NCBI GenBank assembly: GCA_946480635.1
Contig: CAMLKV010000038.1
Coordinates: 1 to 10,914 of the forward strand
Direction of reading: 5' to 3'
Length of the DNA stretch: 10,914 bases
Source of the DNA: an uncultured Flavobacterium sp.
GTDB lineage: Bacteria > Bacteroidota > Bacteroidia > Flavobacteriales > Flavobacteriaceae
Shown in pieces: positions 1 through 6,436 of this stretch. How positions within the stretch are numbered: position 1 is the stretch's first letter; the number at the start of each line of letters is the position of its first letter. The notes below the pieces were generated by a model, which did not search any database, was not told the origin of the DNA, and saw nothing but the letters and a program-made list of their open reading frames with translations. Both the position numbers and the translations under genes were made by a program.

Positions 1-51
1 AACTTTTTTAAAATTAAATTTTCGTCTTCCAACTTTCTCGTTTTTTGAACA

Positions 52-84
52 TTTGACAGAACCTCATCAAAGTTTCTAGTTTTA
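52..84 (+). promoter_or_regulatory. Possible promoter of the double-glycine peptide gene
   Basis: A TTTG at 52-55 is followed, after 21 bases, by TAGTTTTA at 77-84. This resembles the Bacteroidota -33/-7 promoter (TTTG, 17-23 bp, TAnnTTTG), but the last base of the -7 box is A, not G. The start codon lies 20 bases further on. The call is weak and rests on position as much as on sequence. Confidence 0.3.
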
Positions 85-103
85 TAAAAAATAAACTCAT
101 ACT

Positions 104-310
104 ATGAAACTAGAAAAATTTAAAAAATTAAGCAATGCTACTATTCTAGACAATAAAGCATTAAAAAGTGTAAAAGGCGGTGAATACGGAGATATTGACT
201 GGGATTTCTGGAGAAGATACTTTTTTGGTAACGCAGGAAATTATGCTGGTTTTAGCGCAACTCAAATGGCTGCGATTTATGCTGAAGTCCAAAAAGAGTT
301 AGGAAGATAA
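104..310 (+). CDS. Small double-glycine leader peptide (bacteriocin- or RiPP-like precursor)
   Basis: This 68-residue protein has the form of a secreted peptide precursor. Residues 1-26 look like a double-glycine leader: a charged start (MKLEKFKKLS), a middle with spaced hydrophobic residues, and an end reading LKSVKGG, with G25-G26 as the expected cut site of a C39-type peptidase/ABC exporter. The remaining 42 residues would be the mature peptide. It has no cysteine, an aromatic stretch (DWDFWRRYFF, 32-41), several Gly/Ala/Asn residues, and a probably helical C-terminus; by count it has 6 acidic and 4 basic residues. The lack of Cys argues against lanthipeptide or thioether products. No exporter, protease, immunity or modifying gene is visible here, though the left edge is cut off. 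Leaders of this kind are common in Bacteroidota and many have no assigned role. The leader call is fairly safe; the function is unknown. Confidence 0.72.
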   Translation: MKLEKFKKLSNATILDNKALKSVKGGEYGDIDWDFWRRYFFGNAGNYAGFSATQMAAIYAEVQKELGR

Positions 311-340
311 ATCAACAAACAGATTCTATCATCTTTTTAT
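306..340 (+). terminator. Weak terminator-like hairpin after the peptide gene
   Basis: GATAAATC at 306-313 can pair with GATT (322-325) and TATC (327-330), with C326 bulged and an 8-base loop. ATCTTTTTAT follows at 331-340. The stem overlaps the peptide stop codon and reaches into the end of prmC, which converges from the other side. It is AT-rich, so termination strength is doubtful. Confidence 0.35.
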
Positions 341-1183
341 CAACATCATCCTATCATTTCCGTATAAATCTTTCCGAAGTTGAATGTCTGTAAAATTAAA
401 AGTTTTTATCATTTCAAACATTTGATTACTCAAATACTGATTGATTTCAAAAAACAACATACCACTTTCGGAAAGATTTTTTTGTGCCAATTGAGTTATT
501 TTTCTATAAAACAACAAAGCATCATCATCTTCTACAAACAAAGCTAAATGTGGTTCAAAGTCCAAAACATTTTTCTTGATTTCTTGTTTTTCAAGATTAC
601 GAACATATGGAGGATTAGAAACTATAATATCAAACTGTTGTTCTAAATCATCTGTTTCTAAAATACTCTGATTAAGAAAAGTGATATCTACATTATTCCT
701 TTTAGCGTTTTTGGTTGCAACTTCTAGTGCTTTACCTGAAACATCAAGAGCAAAAACATCAGCATTTGGTAAATTTTTAGCTAATGAAATAGCAATACAA
801 CCCGTCCCTGTGCCTATATCTAAAATTTTGAATTTTGAATTTTGACTTTTAATTGTCGACTGTTGAATAATCCAATCTACTAATTCTTCAGTTTCGGGAC
901 GCGGAATTAAAGTATTTTCATTAACATAAAATGGTAAGCCAAAAAAATCTGTTTCGCCTAAAATATACTGAATAGGTTTTTGTTCTTTTAGTTGAGATAA
1001 AACTGTTTCCCATTGCAACAATTGCATGGCATCTAGTTCCATGTTTTGATTTATTGCTAAATCAACTCTTTTCATTTGATGAAACGCTTCAAGTAATATG
1101 TAGAAAAAACTATCAATTTCATGTTCATCATAAACTTTAGATAGTTCTTTACTAAATTGAATTTTATATTCCTTTAAATACAT
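329..1183 (-). CDS. prmC: PrmC (HemK), release factor glutamine methyltransferase
   Basis: PrmC transfers a methyl group from S-adenosylmethionine to the Gln of the GGQ motif in peptide-chain release factors 1 and 2, in the cytoplasm. The 284-residue length is normal. The N-terminal helical domain (about 1-90) is followed by IPRPETEELV (93-102), typical of PrmC, then SAM motif I DIGTGTG (122-128) and the catalytic NPPY (190-193) that holds the target glutamine. The protein ends at a TGA. Its ATG abuts the TAA of the upstream GNAT gene with no spacer, so the two are surely cotranscribed and probably translationally coupled. The stretch just before motif I (about 110-119, with TIKSQNSKFK) is encoded by a 7-bp tandem repeat, described separately. 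Identity is secure. Confidence 0.96.
   Translation of the reverse strand: MYLKEYKIQFSKELSKVYDEHEIDSFFYILLEAFHQMKRVDLAINQNMELDAMQLLQWETVLSQLKEQKPIQYILGETDFFGLPFYVNENTLIPRPETEELVDWIIQQSTIKSQNSKFKILDIGTGTGCIAISLAKNLPNADVFALDVSGKALEVATKNAKRNNVDITFLNQSILETDDLEQQFDIIVSNPPYVRNLEKQEIKKNVLDFEPHLALFVEDDDALLFYRKITQLAQKNLSESGMLFFEINQYLSNQMFEMIKTFNFTDIQLRKDLYGNDRMMLIKR
826..853 (-). repeat. 7-bp tandem repeat inside prmC
   Basis: On the plus strand four heptamers follow each other: TTTTGAA, TTTTGAA, TTTTGAC, TTTTAAT. The first two are perfect copies; the last two differ by one and two bases. They encode the linker just upstream of SAM motif I of PrmC. Because 7 is not a multiple of 3, gain or loss of one copy would shift the reading frame. 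Confidence 0.7.
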
Positions 1184-1660
1184 TTATAAATTTTTAATCA
1201 TCCAAACTGGACAAGCCGAATGTCCTGTACAGCCCATCGGCTCGTTTAAATATTCAAATCCAGACTTTTTATATAATTTTTGGGCAGCTTCCATATAAGG
1301 CATGGTTTCTAAATAACATTGTTTAAAACCAAATTCTTTTGCTTTATTTAAACATACCGCCATCATTTGTGTGCCAATTCCCAAACCTCGTGTTTCTGTT
1401 AGGAAATACATTTTTTGTAATTCACAAACCTCAGGTTTACCGTTTGCTAAAGGCGAAATTCCCGCAACACCAAGAATTCTACCTTCGTTTTCTACAACAA
1501 AATAAGCCGAATTTGGTTTTTGATAGGCTTCATACATAGTATTAAGTTCAGGATCAGCATAAGCTGTACCAACTTTTGGTACATTAAGTTCTTCTAAAAC
1601 AGAACGAACAACTTGAGCCACTTGAATATTATCTTGTGGTTGTATTTCTCGAATCAACAT
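1184..1660 (-). CDS. GNAT-family N-acetyltransferase
   Basis: This 158-residue protein is a single GNAT domain, which moves an acetyl group from acetyl-CoA to an amine; the substrate is not evident. The acetyl-CoA pyrophosphate loop (motif A) is RGLGIG at 91-96, preceded by the strand CELQKMYFL (79-87). It is followed by the motif B region YLETMPYMEAAQKLYKKSGF (116-135), with the usual Tyr-Lys-Lys-x-Gly-Phe ending. Four cysteines (79, 103, 115, 144) and C150 near the end are many for so small a protein; whether they matter is unknown. The gene is first in a two-gene unit with prmC, whose ATG abuts its stop codon, and it is divergent from ribD with only 25 bases between. A protein acetyltransferase linked to translation is possible from the PrmC pairing, but that is only inference. 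Confidence 0.88.
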   Translation of the reverse strand: MLIREIQPQDNIQVAQVVRSVLEELNVPKVGTAYADPELNTMYEAYQKPNSAYFVVENEGRILGVAGISPLANGKPEVCELQKMYFLTETRGLGIGTQMMAVCLNKAKEFGFKQCYLETMPYMEAAQKLYKKSGFEYLNEPMGCTGHSACPVWMIKNL

Positions 1661-1673
1661 AAAATTAAAAGCT

Positions 1674-1681
1674 TATTTTTG
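1674..1681 (+). promoter_or_regulatory. -7 promoter element of ribD, giving a near-leaderless mRNA
   Basis: TATTTTTG matches the Bacteroidota -7 consensus TAnnTTTG exactly. Its final G is only five bases before the GTG start codon of ribD. Since transcription normally begins a few bases past this box, the message would start at or almost at the start codon. No clear -33 TTTG lies 17-23 bp upstream. Confidence 0.55.
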
Positions 1682-1685
1682 TGAT

Positions 1686-2693
1686 GTGAAGATACATGAA
1701 AAATACATATCACGTTGTATAGAATTAGCTAAAAATGGGCTTGGAACAACCTACCCAAATCCCTTAGTAGGAAGTGTAATTGTACATGACGGAAAAATAA
1801 TTGGCGAAGGCTGGCATAAAAAGGCTGGAGAATCTCATGCTGAAGTAAATGCTATAAATTCGGTTAAAGACAAATCACTACTATCTAAATCAACCATTTA
1901 TGTAAGCTTAGAACCTTGCAGCCATTTTGGTAAAACACCTCCTTGTTCCGATTTAATAATTCATCACAAAATACCAAATGTAGTGATTGGCACAATTGAT
2001 CCCTTCGCAAAAGTATCAGGCAATGGAATTAAAAAATTAATTGAATCTGGAGCCAATGTTACTGTGGGTGTATTAGAAGAAGAATGCAACGAGCTCAACA
2101 AACGTTTTTTTACATTTCACAACAAAAAGCGTCCTTATATAATTTTGAAATGGGCAGAAACCAAAGACGGTTTTATTGCTCCCAAATCAAAAGAAAATCA
2201 AAAACCTGTTTGGATTACCAATAAATATTCTCGTCAATTGGTACATAAATGGCGTACAGAGGAACAAGGAATCTTAGCTGGAACACAAACCATAATAGAT
2301 GACAATCCTAGTTTAACAGCCAGAGATTGGAAAGGCAACCAACCTGTAAGAATAGTTTTAGACAAAAAAAACAGAATTTCAAAAGAAAGTGCTATATTTG
2401 ATGATTCGGCTCTTACCATTTTGATTACGAACAAGGAAATTGATTTCTCAAAAAACGTTGCAAATCAAATTTGTGATTATTTATATGACAAAGAAATTCA
2501 GTCAGTAATTATAGAAGGAGGAAGTCAAACTTTACAAACTTTTATTGATGCTCAACTTTGGGATGAAGCAAGAGTTTTTAAAGGTATTTCTTTTTTTTCT
2601 GAAGGAACTAAGGCTCCAAAAATTTCAGGAAAAATTACAGAAAATAAAAAAATAATAAGTGATGAACTTTTAATTTTTACGAATTATGATTAA
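1686..2693 (+). CDS. ribD: RibD, bifunctional riboflavin deaminase/reductase
   Basis: RibD carries out two successive steps of riboflavin synthesis in the cytoplasm. It deaminates 2,5-diamino-6-ribosylamino-4(3H)-pyrimidinone 5'-phosphate, then reduces the ribosyl side chain with NADPH. Residues 1-145 are the zinc deaminase domain: HAEVNA (51-56) supplies the zinc ligand H51 and the proton-shuttle E53, and PCSHFGKTPPC (77-87) supplies C78 and C87. Residues 146-335 are the reductase domain, with ILAGTQTIIDDNPSLT (196-211) and the nucleotide-binding VIIEGGSQTL (274-283). The length (335) is slightly short but complete. The start is GTG; the conserved N-terminus (HEKYISRCIELAKNGLG) begins right there and no nearby ATG is in frame. 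The last 8 bases overlap the next gene, a HAD phosphatase. Identity is secure. Confidence 0.96.
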   Translation: MKIHEKYISRCIELAKNGLGTTYPNPLVGSVIVHDGKIIGEGWHKKAGESHAEVNAINSVKDKSLLSKSTIYVSLEPCSHFGKTPPCSDLIIHHKIPNVVIGTIDPFAKVSGNGIKKLIESGANVTVGVLEEECNELNKRFFTFHNKKRPYIILKWAETKDGFIAPKSKENQKPVWITNKYSRQLVHKWRTEEQGILAGTQTIIDDNPSLTARDWKGNQPVRIVLDKKNRISKESAIFDDSALTILITNKEIDFSKNVANQICDYLYDKEIQSVIIEGGSQTLQTFIDAQLWDEARVFKGISFFSEGTKAPKISGKITENKKIISDELLIFTNYD

Positions 2694-3297
2694 TACTATT
2701 ATTTTCGATTTTGGAGATGTGTTCATGAATTTAGATAAAAACGCATCATTAGAAGCGTTAAAAAAACTTGGGCTACAATCTTGGAACGAAGAAATAGACA
2801 AGGTTAATCAACAATTTGAAAAAGGAAAAATATCTGAAGTTCAGTTCATGATTGAAATGAAGAAGCTCATGCCTAACGCTTCAATTGACGACATAAGAAC
2901 TGCTTGGAATTCAGTTTTAATTGATTTCCCATTATCACGATTAGAATTTCTTCAAAAATTATCGCATAAATACCGTTTATTTCTTTTAAGTAATACCGAC
3001 GAAATTCATATTGCAAAATTTGAACATCGTGTAGGAATGACTTTCGCTCGTGAGTTTTATCAATGCTTCGAGAAAATCTATTTTTCTTTCGAAATTGGAC
3101 ATCGTAAACCTGAACCAGAGGCTTTTAATTTTATAATTAAAAAACATGAACTAGCTCCAAAGAGAACTTTATTCATTGATGATAAAAAAACAAATACTGA
3201 CATAGCTGCTTCTTTAGGTATGCATGTTTGGAATTTACAAGTAGGTAAGGAAGATGTAACCGAACTTTTTTCCAGAAAAGAACTTCCTTTTTCATAA
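2686..3297 (+). CDS. HAD-superfamily phosphatase of the YihX subfamily
   Basis: This 203-residue cytoplasmic protein has all four HAD motifs in order. Motif I is FDFGDV (7-12), with nucleophile D8; the position two residues later is G10, not the usual Asp, as also in E. coli YihX (DLGNV), an active sugar-phosphate phosphatase. Motif II is LLSNTDEIH (100-108, S102), motif III is GHRKPEPEAF (138-147, K141) and motif IV is FIDDKKTNTDIAASLGM (163-179, D165/D166). Residues about 15-95 form the helical cap. The ATG lies inside the last codons of ribD, so translation is probably coupled. That invites the idea that it removes the phosphate from the RibD product, a step done in E. coli and Bacillus by HAD enzymes such as YigB, YbjI and YcsE. 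Family assignment is firm; the substrate is inference. Confidence 0.9.
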   Translation: MINTIIFDFGDVFMNLDKNASLEALKKLGLQSWNEEIDKVNQQFEKGKISEVQFMIEMKKLMPNASIDDIRTAWNSVLIDFPLSRLEFLQKLSHKYRLFLLSNTDEIHIAKFEHRVGMTFAREFYQCFEKIYFSFEIGHRKPEPEAFNFIIKKHELAPKRTLFIDDKKTNTDIAASLGMHVWNLQVGKEDVTELFSRKELPFS

Positions 3298-3317
3298 TTA
3301 CAGATTTTATAAAATAC

Positions 3318-3325
3318 TATTTTTG
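3318..3325 (+). promoter_or_regulatory. -7 promoter element of the YigZ-family gene
   Basis: TATTTTTG is an exact match to TAnnTTTG and lies 16 bases before the TTG start codon, in the 44-bp gap after the HAD gene. This implies a very short leader of roughly a dozen bases. No convincing -33 box is seen at 17-23 bp upstream. Confidence 0.55.
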
Positions 3326-3341
3326 CACTCAAATTACTACA

Positions 3342-3950
3342 TTGAGTACTACCGATACATATAAAACAATAGAAGAAGCTTCACCCGAAGTACTGTTCAA
3401 AGAAAAGAATAGTAAGTTTTACGGCTATGCATTTCCCATTAGCTCAGAAGACGAAGTAAAAACTCACATAGAACGCTTAAAAAAAGAACATTTCTCAGCT
3501 CGCCATTGGTGTTATGCTTGGCAGCTTGGAACCACTAGAATTCAATACCGCGCAAATGATGATGGAGAGCCTAACAACAGTGCTGGCATGCCCATTTATG
3601 GCCAAATCCAATCGTTTGACATTACAAATGTATTAGTTGTGGTTGTTCGCTATTTTGGTGGTGTAAAACTTGGCGTAGGTGGTTTGATTTCAGCTTATAG
3701 AGAAGGAGCAAAAATAGCTCTAGAAGCATCTACTATAATTGAAAAAACAATAGACATACATTTCAATATAACTTTTGATTACAAAAACATGAATAAAGTA
3801 ATGAGAGTTATAAAAGAAAAAAATCTCAATATTGTTTCTCAAAAAATGGAAGAGAATTGTCAAATCGAAATTGCCACACGTAAAAAAAATGCCAAAATGA
3901 TTTTCGACATTTTTACTAATTTATTTGAAGTGAAAATTGAAGAAATTTAA
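3342..3950 (+). CDS. YigZ/IMPACT family protein (UPF0029)
   Basis: This 202-residue protein matches the YigZ family in length (E. coli YigZ is about 204) and in its two domains. The N-terminal IMPACT domain (about 1-130) carries DDGEPNNSAGMPI (73-85) and VVRYFGGVKLGVGGLISAY (101-119), the two signature stretches. The C-terminal ferredoxin-like DUF1949 domain spans about 140-202. The eukaryotic relative IMPACT regulates the kinase GCN2 by binding GCN1; the bacterial role is not established, though nucleic-acid or ribosome binding has been proposed from structure. The start is TTG; no ATG fits, and the start sits 16 bases past a good -7 box. The stop codon overlaps that of the convergent thioesterase gene through a shared TTAA. 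Family identity is secure; function is unknown. Confidence 0.92.
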   Translation: MSTTDTYKTIEEASPEVLFKEKNSKFYGYAFPISSEDEVKTHIERLKKEHFSARHWCYAWQLGTTRIQYRANDDGEPNNSAGMPIYGQIQSFDITNVLVVVVRYFGGVKLGVGGLISAYREGAKIALEASTIIEKTIDIHFNITFDYKNMNKVMRVIKEKNLNIVSQKMEENCQIEIATRKKNAKMIFDIFTNLFEVKIEEI

Positions 3951-4348
3951 ATTTTTCCCAACAATTCTTTAATGTAATCTGGTGGCAAAGTTGGACGACC
4001 AGTTTTAACATCTACAAAAACCAAAATTGAACTACCTGTTGTTAATAACTCATTTGATTGATTGTATATCTCATAATCGAATTCTATTTTAACAGATTCC
4101 TGACTTTTAAAAATTGTTCGCACTGTTAACTCATCATCATATCGAGCTGGTCTTTTGTAATTCATGGTCAATGAAACCACAGGAAGCATAACACCGTTTT
4201 CTTCCATCCATTTGTAAGAAACTCCCAGATTTCTAAGCCATTCCACCCTACCCATCTCAAAATACTGAACATAATTACCATGATAAACTATACCCATCTG
4301 ATCAGTTTCTGCATATCTTACACGCACCTTTAAATCATAAAATTTCAT
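3947..4348 (-). CDS. YbgC/FadM-type hotdog-fold acyl-CoA thioesterase
   Basis: This cytoplasmic enzyme is predicted to hydrolyse acyl-CoA thioesters. With the ATG at 4348 it has 133 residues, the usual size for a single hotdog (4HBT) domain. The diagnostic stretch is RYAETDQMGIVYHGNYVQYFE (11-31), with candidate catalytic D16, His at 23 and Asn at 25. A GTG at 4375 would add nine residues (with a Lys/Glu/Phe-rich character). The ATG is preferred because it is preceded by purine-rich AAAGAAAAAGAG and because family members begin at this point. The gene is alone, divergent from dnaA by nearly 190 bp and convergent with the YigZ gene, with which it shares the TTAA at its stop. The physiological acyl-CoA is not known; in proteobacteria YbgC is tied to phospholipid metabolism and the Tol-Pal system. 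Confidence 0.9.
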   Translation of the reverse strand: MKFYDLKVRVRYAETDQMGIVYHGNYVQYFEMGRVEWLRNLGVSYKWMEENGVMLPVVSLTMNYKRPARYDDELTVRTIFKSQESVKIEFDYEIYNQSNELLTTGSSILVFVDVKTGRPTLPPDYIKELLGKI

Positions 4349-4485
4349 CTCTTTTTCTTTAAAAAAAATTAACACTCTGTTAACCCCAATAAAACGCTTT
4401 ACGACATTTTTTTTATAAAATCAACATCAAAAAAATTTTTTTTTAAGAATTTTATGAGGCATATTTGCTATCCCAATCAACTCTA

Positions 4486-4511
4486 AAACTTGTACCAAAA
4501 TTAACAAGTTT
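4486..4511 (+). promoter_or_regulatory. Inverted repeat upstream of dnaA
   Basis: AAACTTGT (4486-4493) and ACAAGTTT (4504-4511) form a perfect 8-bp inverted repeat around a 10-base spacer, ending 25 bases before the dnaA ATG. It could be a dimer-binding operator or a hairpin in the leader. A TTG at 4490-4492 and TAATCTTT at 4511-4518 (18 bp apart) could be a weak promoter, but the -7 match is poor. Further upstream (4407-4444) lie runs of T8, A7 and T9. Confidence 0.4.
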
Positions 4512-4536
4512 AATCTTTTAAAAATTAACATTTTAG

Positions 4537-5973
4537 ATGCATACAATGAATAAAACTGCGGAATCAGTCTGGGAGAATTGTCTGTCTTTCATAAAAGATA
4601 ATATTCAAGAGCAAGCTTACAAAACTTGGTTTGAACCAATCAAGTCTGTTGAGCTCACAGACAACGCACTTTATATTCAAGTACCTAGTAAATTCTTTTA
4701 CGAATGGTTAGAAGAACACTATGTTAAATTATTAAAAGTTGCATTACAAAAAGAGCTTGGAAAAAATGCTAAGTTACTTTATAAAATTAAAATGGAGAAC
4801 ACTTACGGAAACAAACTTCCGTTTACAGAGCAAATTCCAAGTAACAATAGACCCGCAGTTAAAACTCAGGAGATTGATGTTCCAGTTCAACAAAAAAATC
4901 CGGAATTAAAAAATCCTTTTATCATACCTGGAATTCGAAATATCAAAATCGAATCGCAATTAAATGCTAATTATAGTTTTGAAAACTTCCTTGAAGGAGA
5001 TTCTAATAGATTAGCGAGATCTGCAGGTATGGCTGTAGCAAACAAGCCAGGAGGAACTTCATTCAATCCATTATTAATTTTTGGTGGTGTTGGATTAGGA
5101 AAAACGCACTTGGCACATGCTATTGGAGTTGAAATTAAAGACAAATATCCAGAAAAGACAGTATTGTATATTTCTGCAGAAATTTTCACTCAGCAATATA
5201 TCGATTCAGTTAAGAAAAATACTCGAAATGACTTTATTCATTTTTATCAATTGATAGATGTATTAATCATTGATGATGTTCAATTCCTTTCAGGAAAAAC
5301 AGGGACTCAAGATGTATTCTTCCACATATTCAACCATTTACACCAAAATGGGAAACAGGTTATTTTAACATCTGATAAAGCGCCTGTTGACATGCAAGAT
5401 ATTGAACAACGTTTATTATCGCGTTTTAAATGGGGATTATCAGCTGAGCTACATCAACCTGACTATGAAACAAGAGTTTCCATTTTAAAGAACATTTTGT
5501 TCCGTGACGGTGTTGAAATGCCTGAAGAAATTATTGAATACGTAGCACGTAACATCAAAACAAATGTTAGAGAGCTTGAAGGTGCAATTATCTCTTTAAT
5601 TGCTCAATCATCTTTCAACAAAAAAGAAGTTACGATTGACTTAGCTAAACAAGTAGTTGAGAAATTTGTGAAAAATGTTAAACGTGAAATATCTATTGAC
5701 TACATTCAAAAAGTGGTTTCAGATTATTTCCAGTTAGATGTTGACACATTACAATCTCAAACTAGAAAACGTCACGTTGTTCAAGCTCGTCAACTAGCTA
5801 TGTTCTTTGCAAAAAAATACACTAAAGCATCTTTAGCAAATATTGGATCACAAATTGGCGACAGGGATCACGCTACAGTTTTACACGCTTGCAAGACTGT
5901 CGATAATTTAGTAACTACAGATAAGCAGTTCAAAAAATTTGTTGATGACATCAACAAAAAACTTTCATTATAA
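4537..5973 (+). CDS. dnaA: DnaA, chromosomal replication initiator
   Basis: DnaA binds 9-mer boxes at the origin, forms an ATP-bound filament and melts the DNA to load the helicase. The 478 residues show all four domains: domain I (about 1-90, with WFEPIKSVEL 31-40), a variable linker (about 95-140), the AAA+ domain III, and the DNA-binding domain IV. In domain III are Walker A GGVGLGKT (183-190), Walker B LIIDD (243-247), sensor I LTSD (277-280), the arginine finger in RLLSRF (R296) and sensor II NVRELEGA (R345). The domain IV signature GDRDHATVLHAC is at 441-452. M4 (ATG at 4546, giving MNKTAESVW) is an equally good or better start, because relatives begin there. The stop codon overlaps the next ATG by one base. 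No DnaA-box cluster was found in the window, so the origin is probably elsewhere. Confidence 0.97.
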   Translation: MHTMNKTAESVWENCLSFIKDNIQEQAYKTWFEPIKSVELTDNALYIQVPSKFFYEWLEEHYVKLLKVALQKELGKNAKLLYKIKMENTYGNKLPFTEQIPSNNRPAVKTQEIDVPVQQKNPELKNPFIIPGIRNIKIESQLNANYSFENFLEGDSNRLARSAGMAVANKPGGTSFNPLLIFGGVGLGKTHLAHAIGVEIKDKYPEKTVLYISAEIFTQQYIDSVKKNTRNDFIHFYQLIDVLIIDDVQFLSGKTGTQDVFFHIFNHLHQNGKQVILTSDKAPVDMQDIEQRLLSRFKWGLSAELHQPDYETRVSILKNILFRDGVEMPEEIIEYVARNIKTNVRELEGAIISLIAQSSFNKKEVTIDLAKQVVEKFVKNVKREISIDYIQKVVSDYFQLDVDTLQSQTRKRHVVQARQLAMFFAKKYTKASLANIGSQIGDRDHATVLHACKTVDNLVTTDKQFKKFVDDINKKLSL

Positions 5974-6431
5974 TGCCTAAAAAAATTCTGATGGTCTGCT
6001 TGGGGAATATTTGCCGTTCCCCACTGGCCGAAGGTATTTTACGTTCAAAATTATCAAATGACTTTATCGTCGATTCTGCAGGAACTGGAGGATGGCATGC
6101 AGGCGAACAACCAGACAAACGTTCCATACTAACCGCACGAAATAGAGGTATTGATATTGCTCACCAAAAAGCAAGAAAATTCCAAAAGTCTGATTTTGAC
6201 AATTTTGATTACATTTATGTTATGGATAATCAGAATTTCAAAGATGTGATATCACTAGCAGAAAATGACAATCACAAAAACAAAATTCAACTTATTCTAG
6301 AAGAGATTTTCCCAGGTGAACGAGTAGATGTCCCAGACCCCTATTATGGAGGTCAAGACGGCTTTGAAAAAGTATATGATATGCTTGATGAAGCTTGTGA
6401 AATAATTGCACAAAAACTAGCAAACAAATAA
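5973..6431 (+). CDS. Low-molecular-weight protein tyrosine phosphatase
   Basis: This 152-residue cytoplasmic enzyme hydrolyses phosphotyrosine through a cysteinyl-phosphate intermediate. The N-terminal P-loop VCLGNICRSP (8-17) gives the CX5R motif with nucleophile C9 and R15. The general acid is D122 in VPDPYYGG (120-127), whose DPYY ending is typical of the class. In Gram-negative bacteria such enzymes (Wzb, Etp) often serve capsule kinases, but no kinase or polysaccharide gene is here; the gene could instead have arsenate reductase-like or general roles, although the DPYY loop favours a phosphatase. Its ATG overlaps the dnaA stop codon as TAATG, so it should be cotranslated with dnaA, and it is followed after 5 bases by the methylase gene. 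The family is certain; the target is unknown. Confidence 0.94.
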   Translation: MPKKILMVCLGNICRSPLAEGILRSKLSNDFIVDSAGTGGWHAGEQPDKRSILTARNRGIDIAHQKARKFQKSDFDNFDYIYVMDNQNFKDVISLAENDNHKNKIQLILEEIFPGERVDVPDPYYGGQDGFEKVYDMLDEACEIIAQKLANK

Positions 6432-6436
6432 TTACA

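Noticed and set aside
1339..1539. 66-codon plus-strand reading frame within the GNAT gene
   Set aside because: It is antisense to a well-supported GNAT domain and shows no family motif.
2591..2598. T8 run in ribD as a slippage site
   Set aside because: Such runs are expected in AT-rich DNA, and the frame continues intact through both RibD domains.
4380..4536. Possible replication origin upstream of dnaA
   Set aside because: No TTATCCACA-type DnaA boxes, even as near matches in clusters, were found; AT-rich runs alone are not enough.
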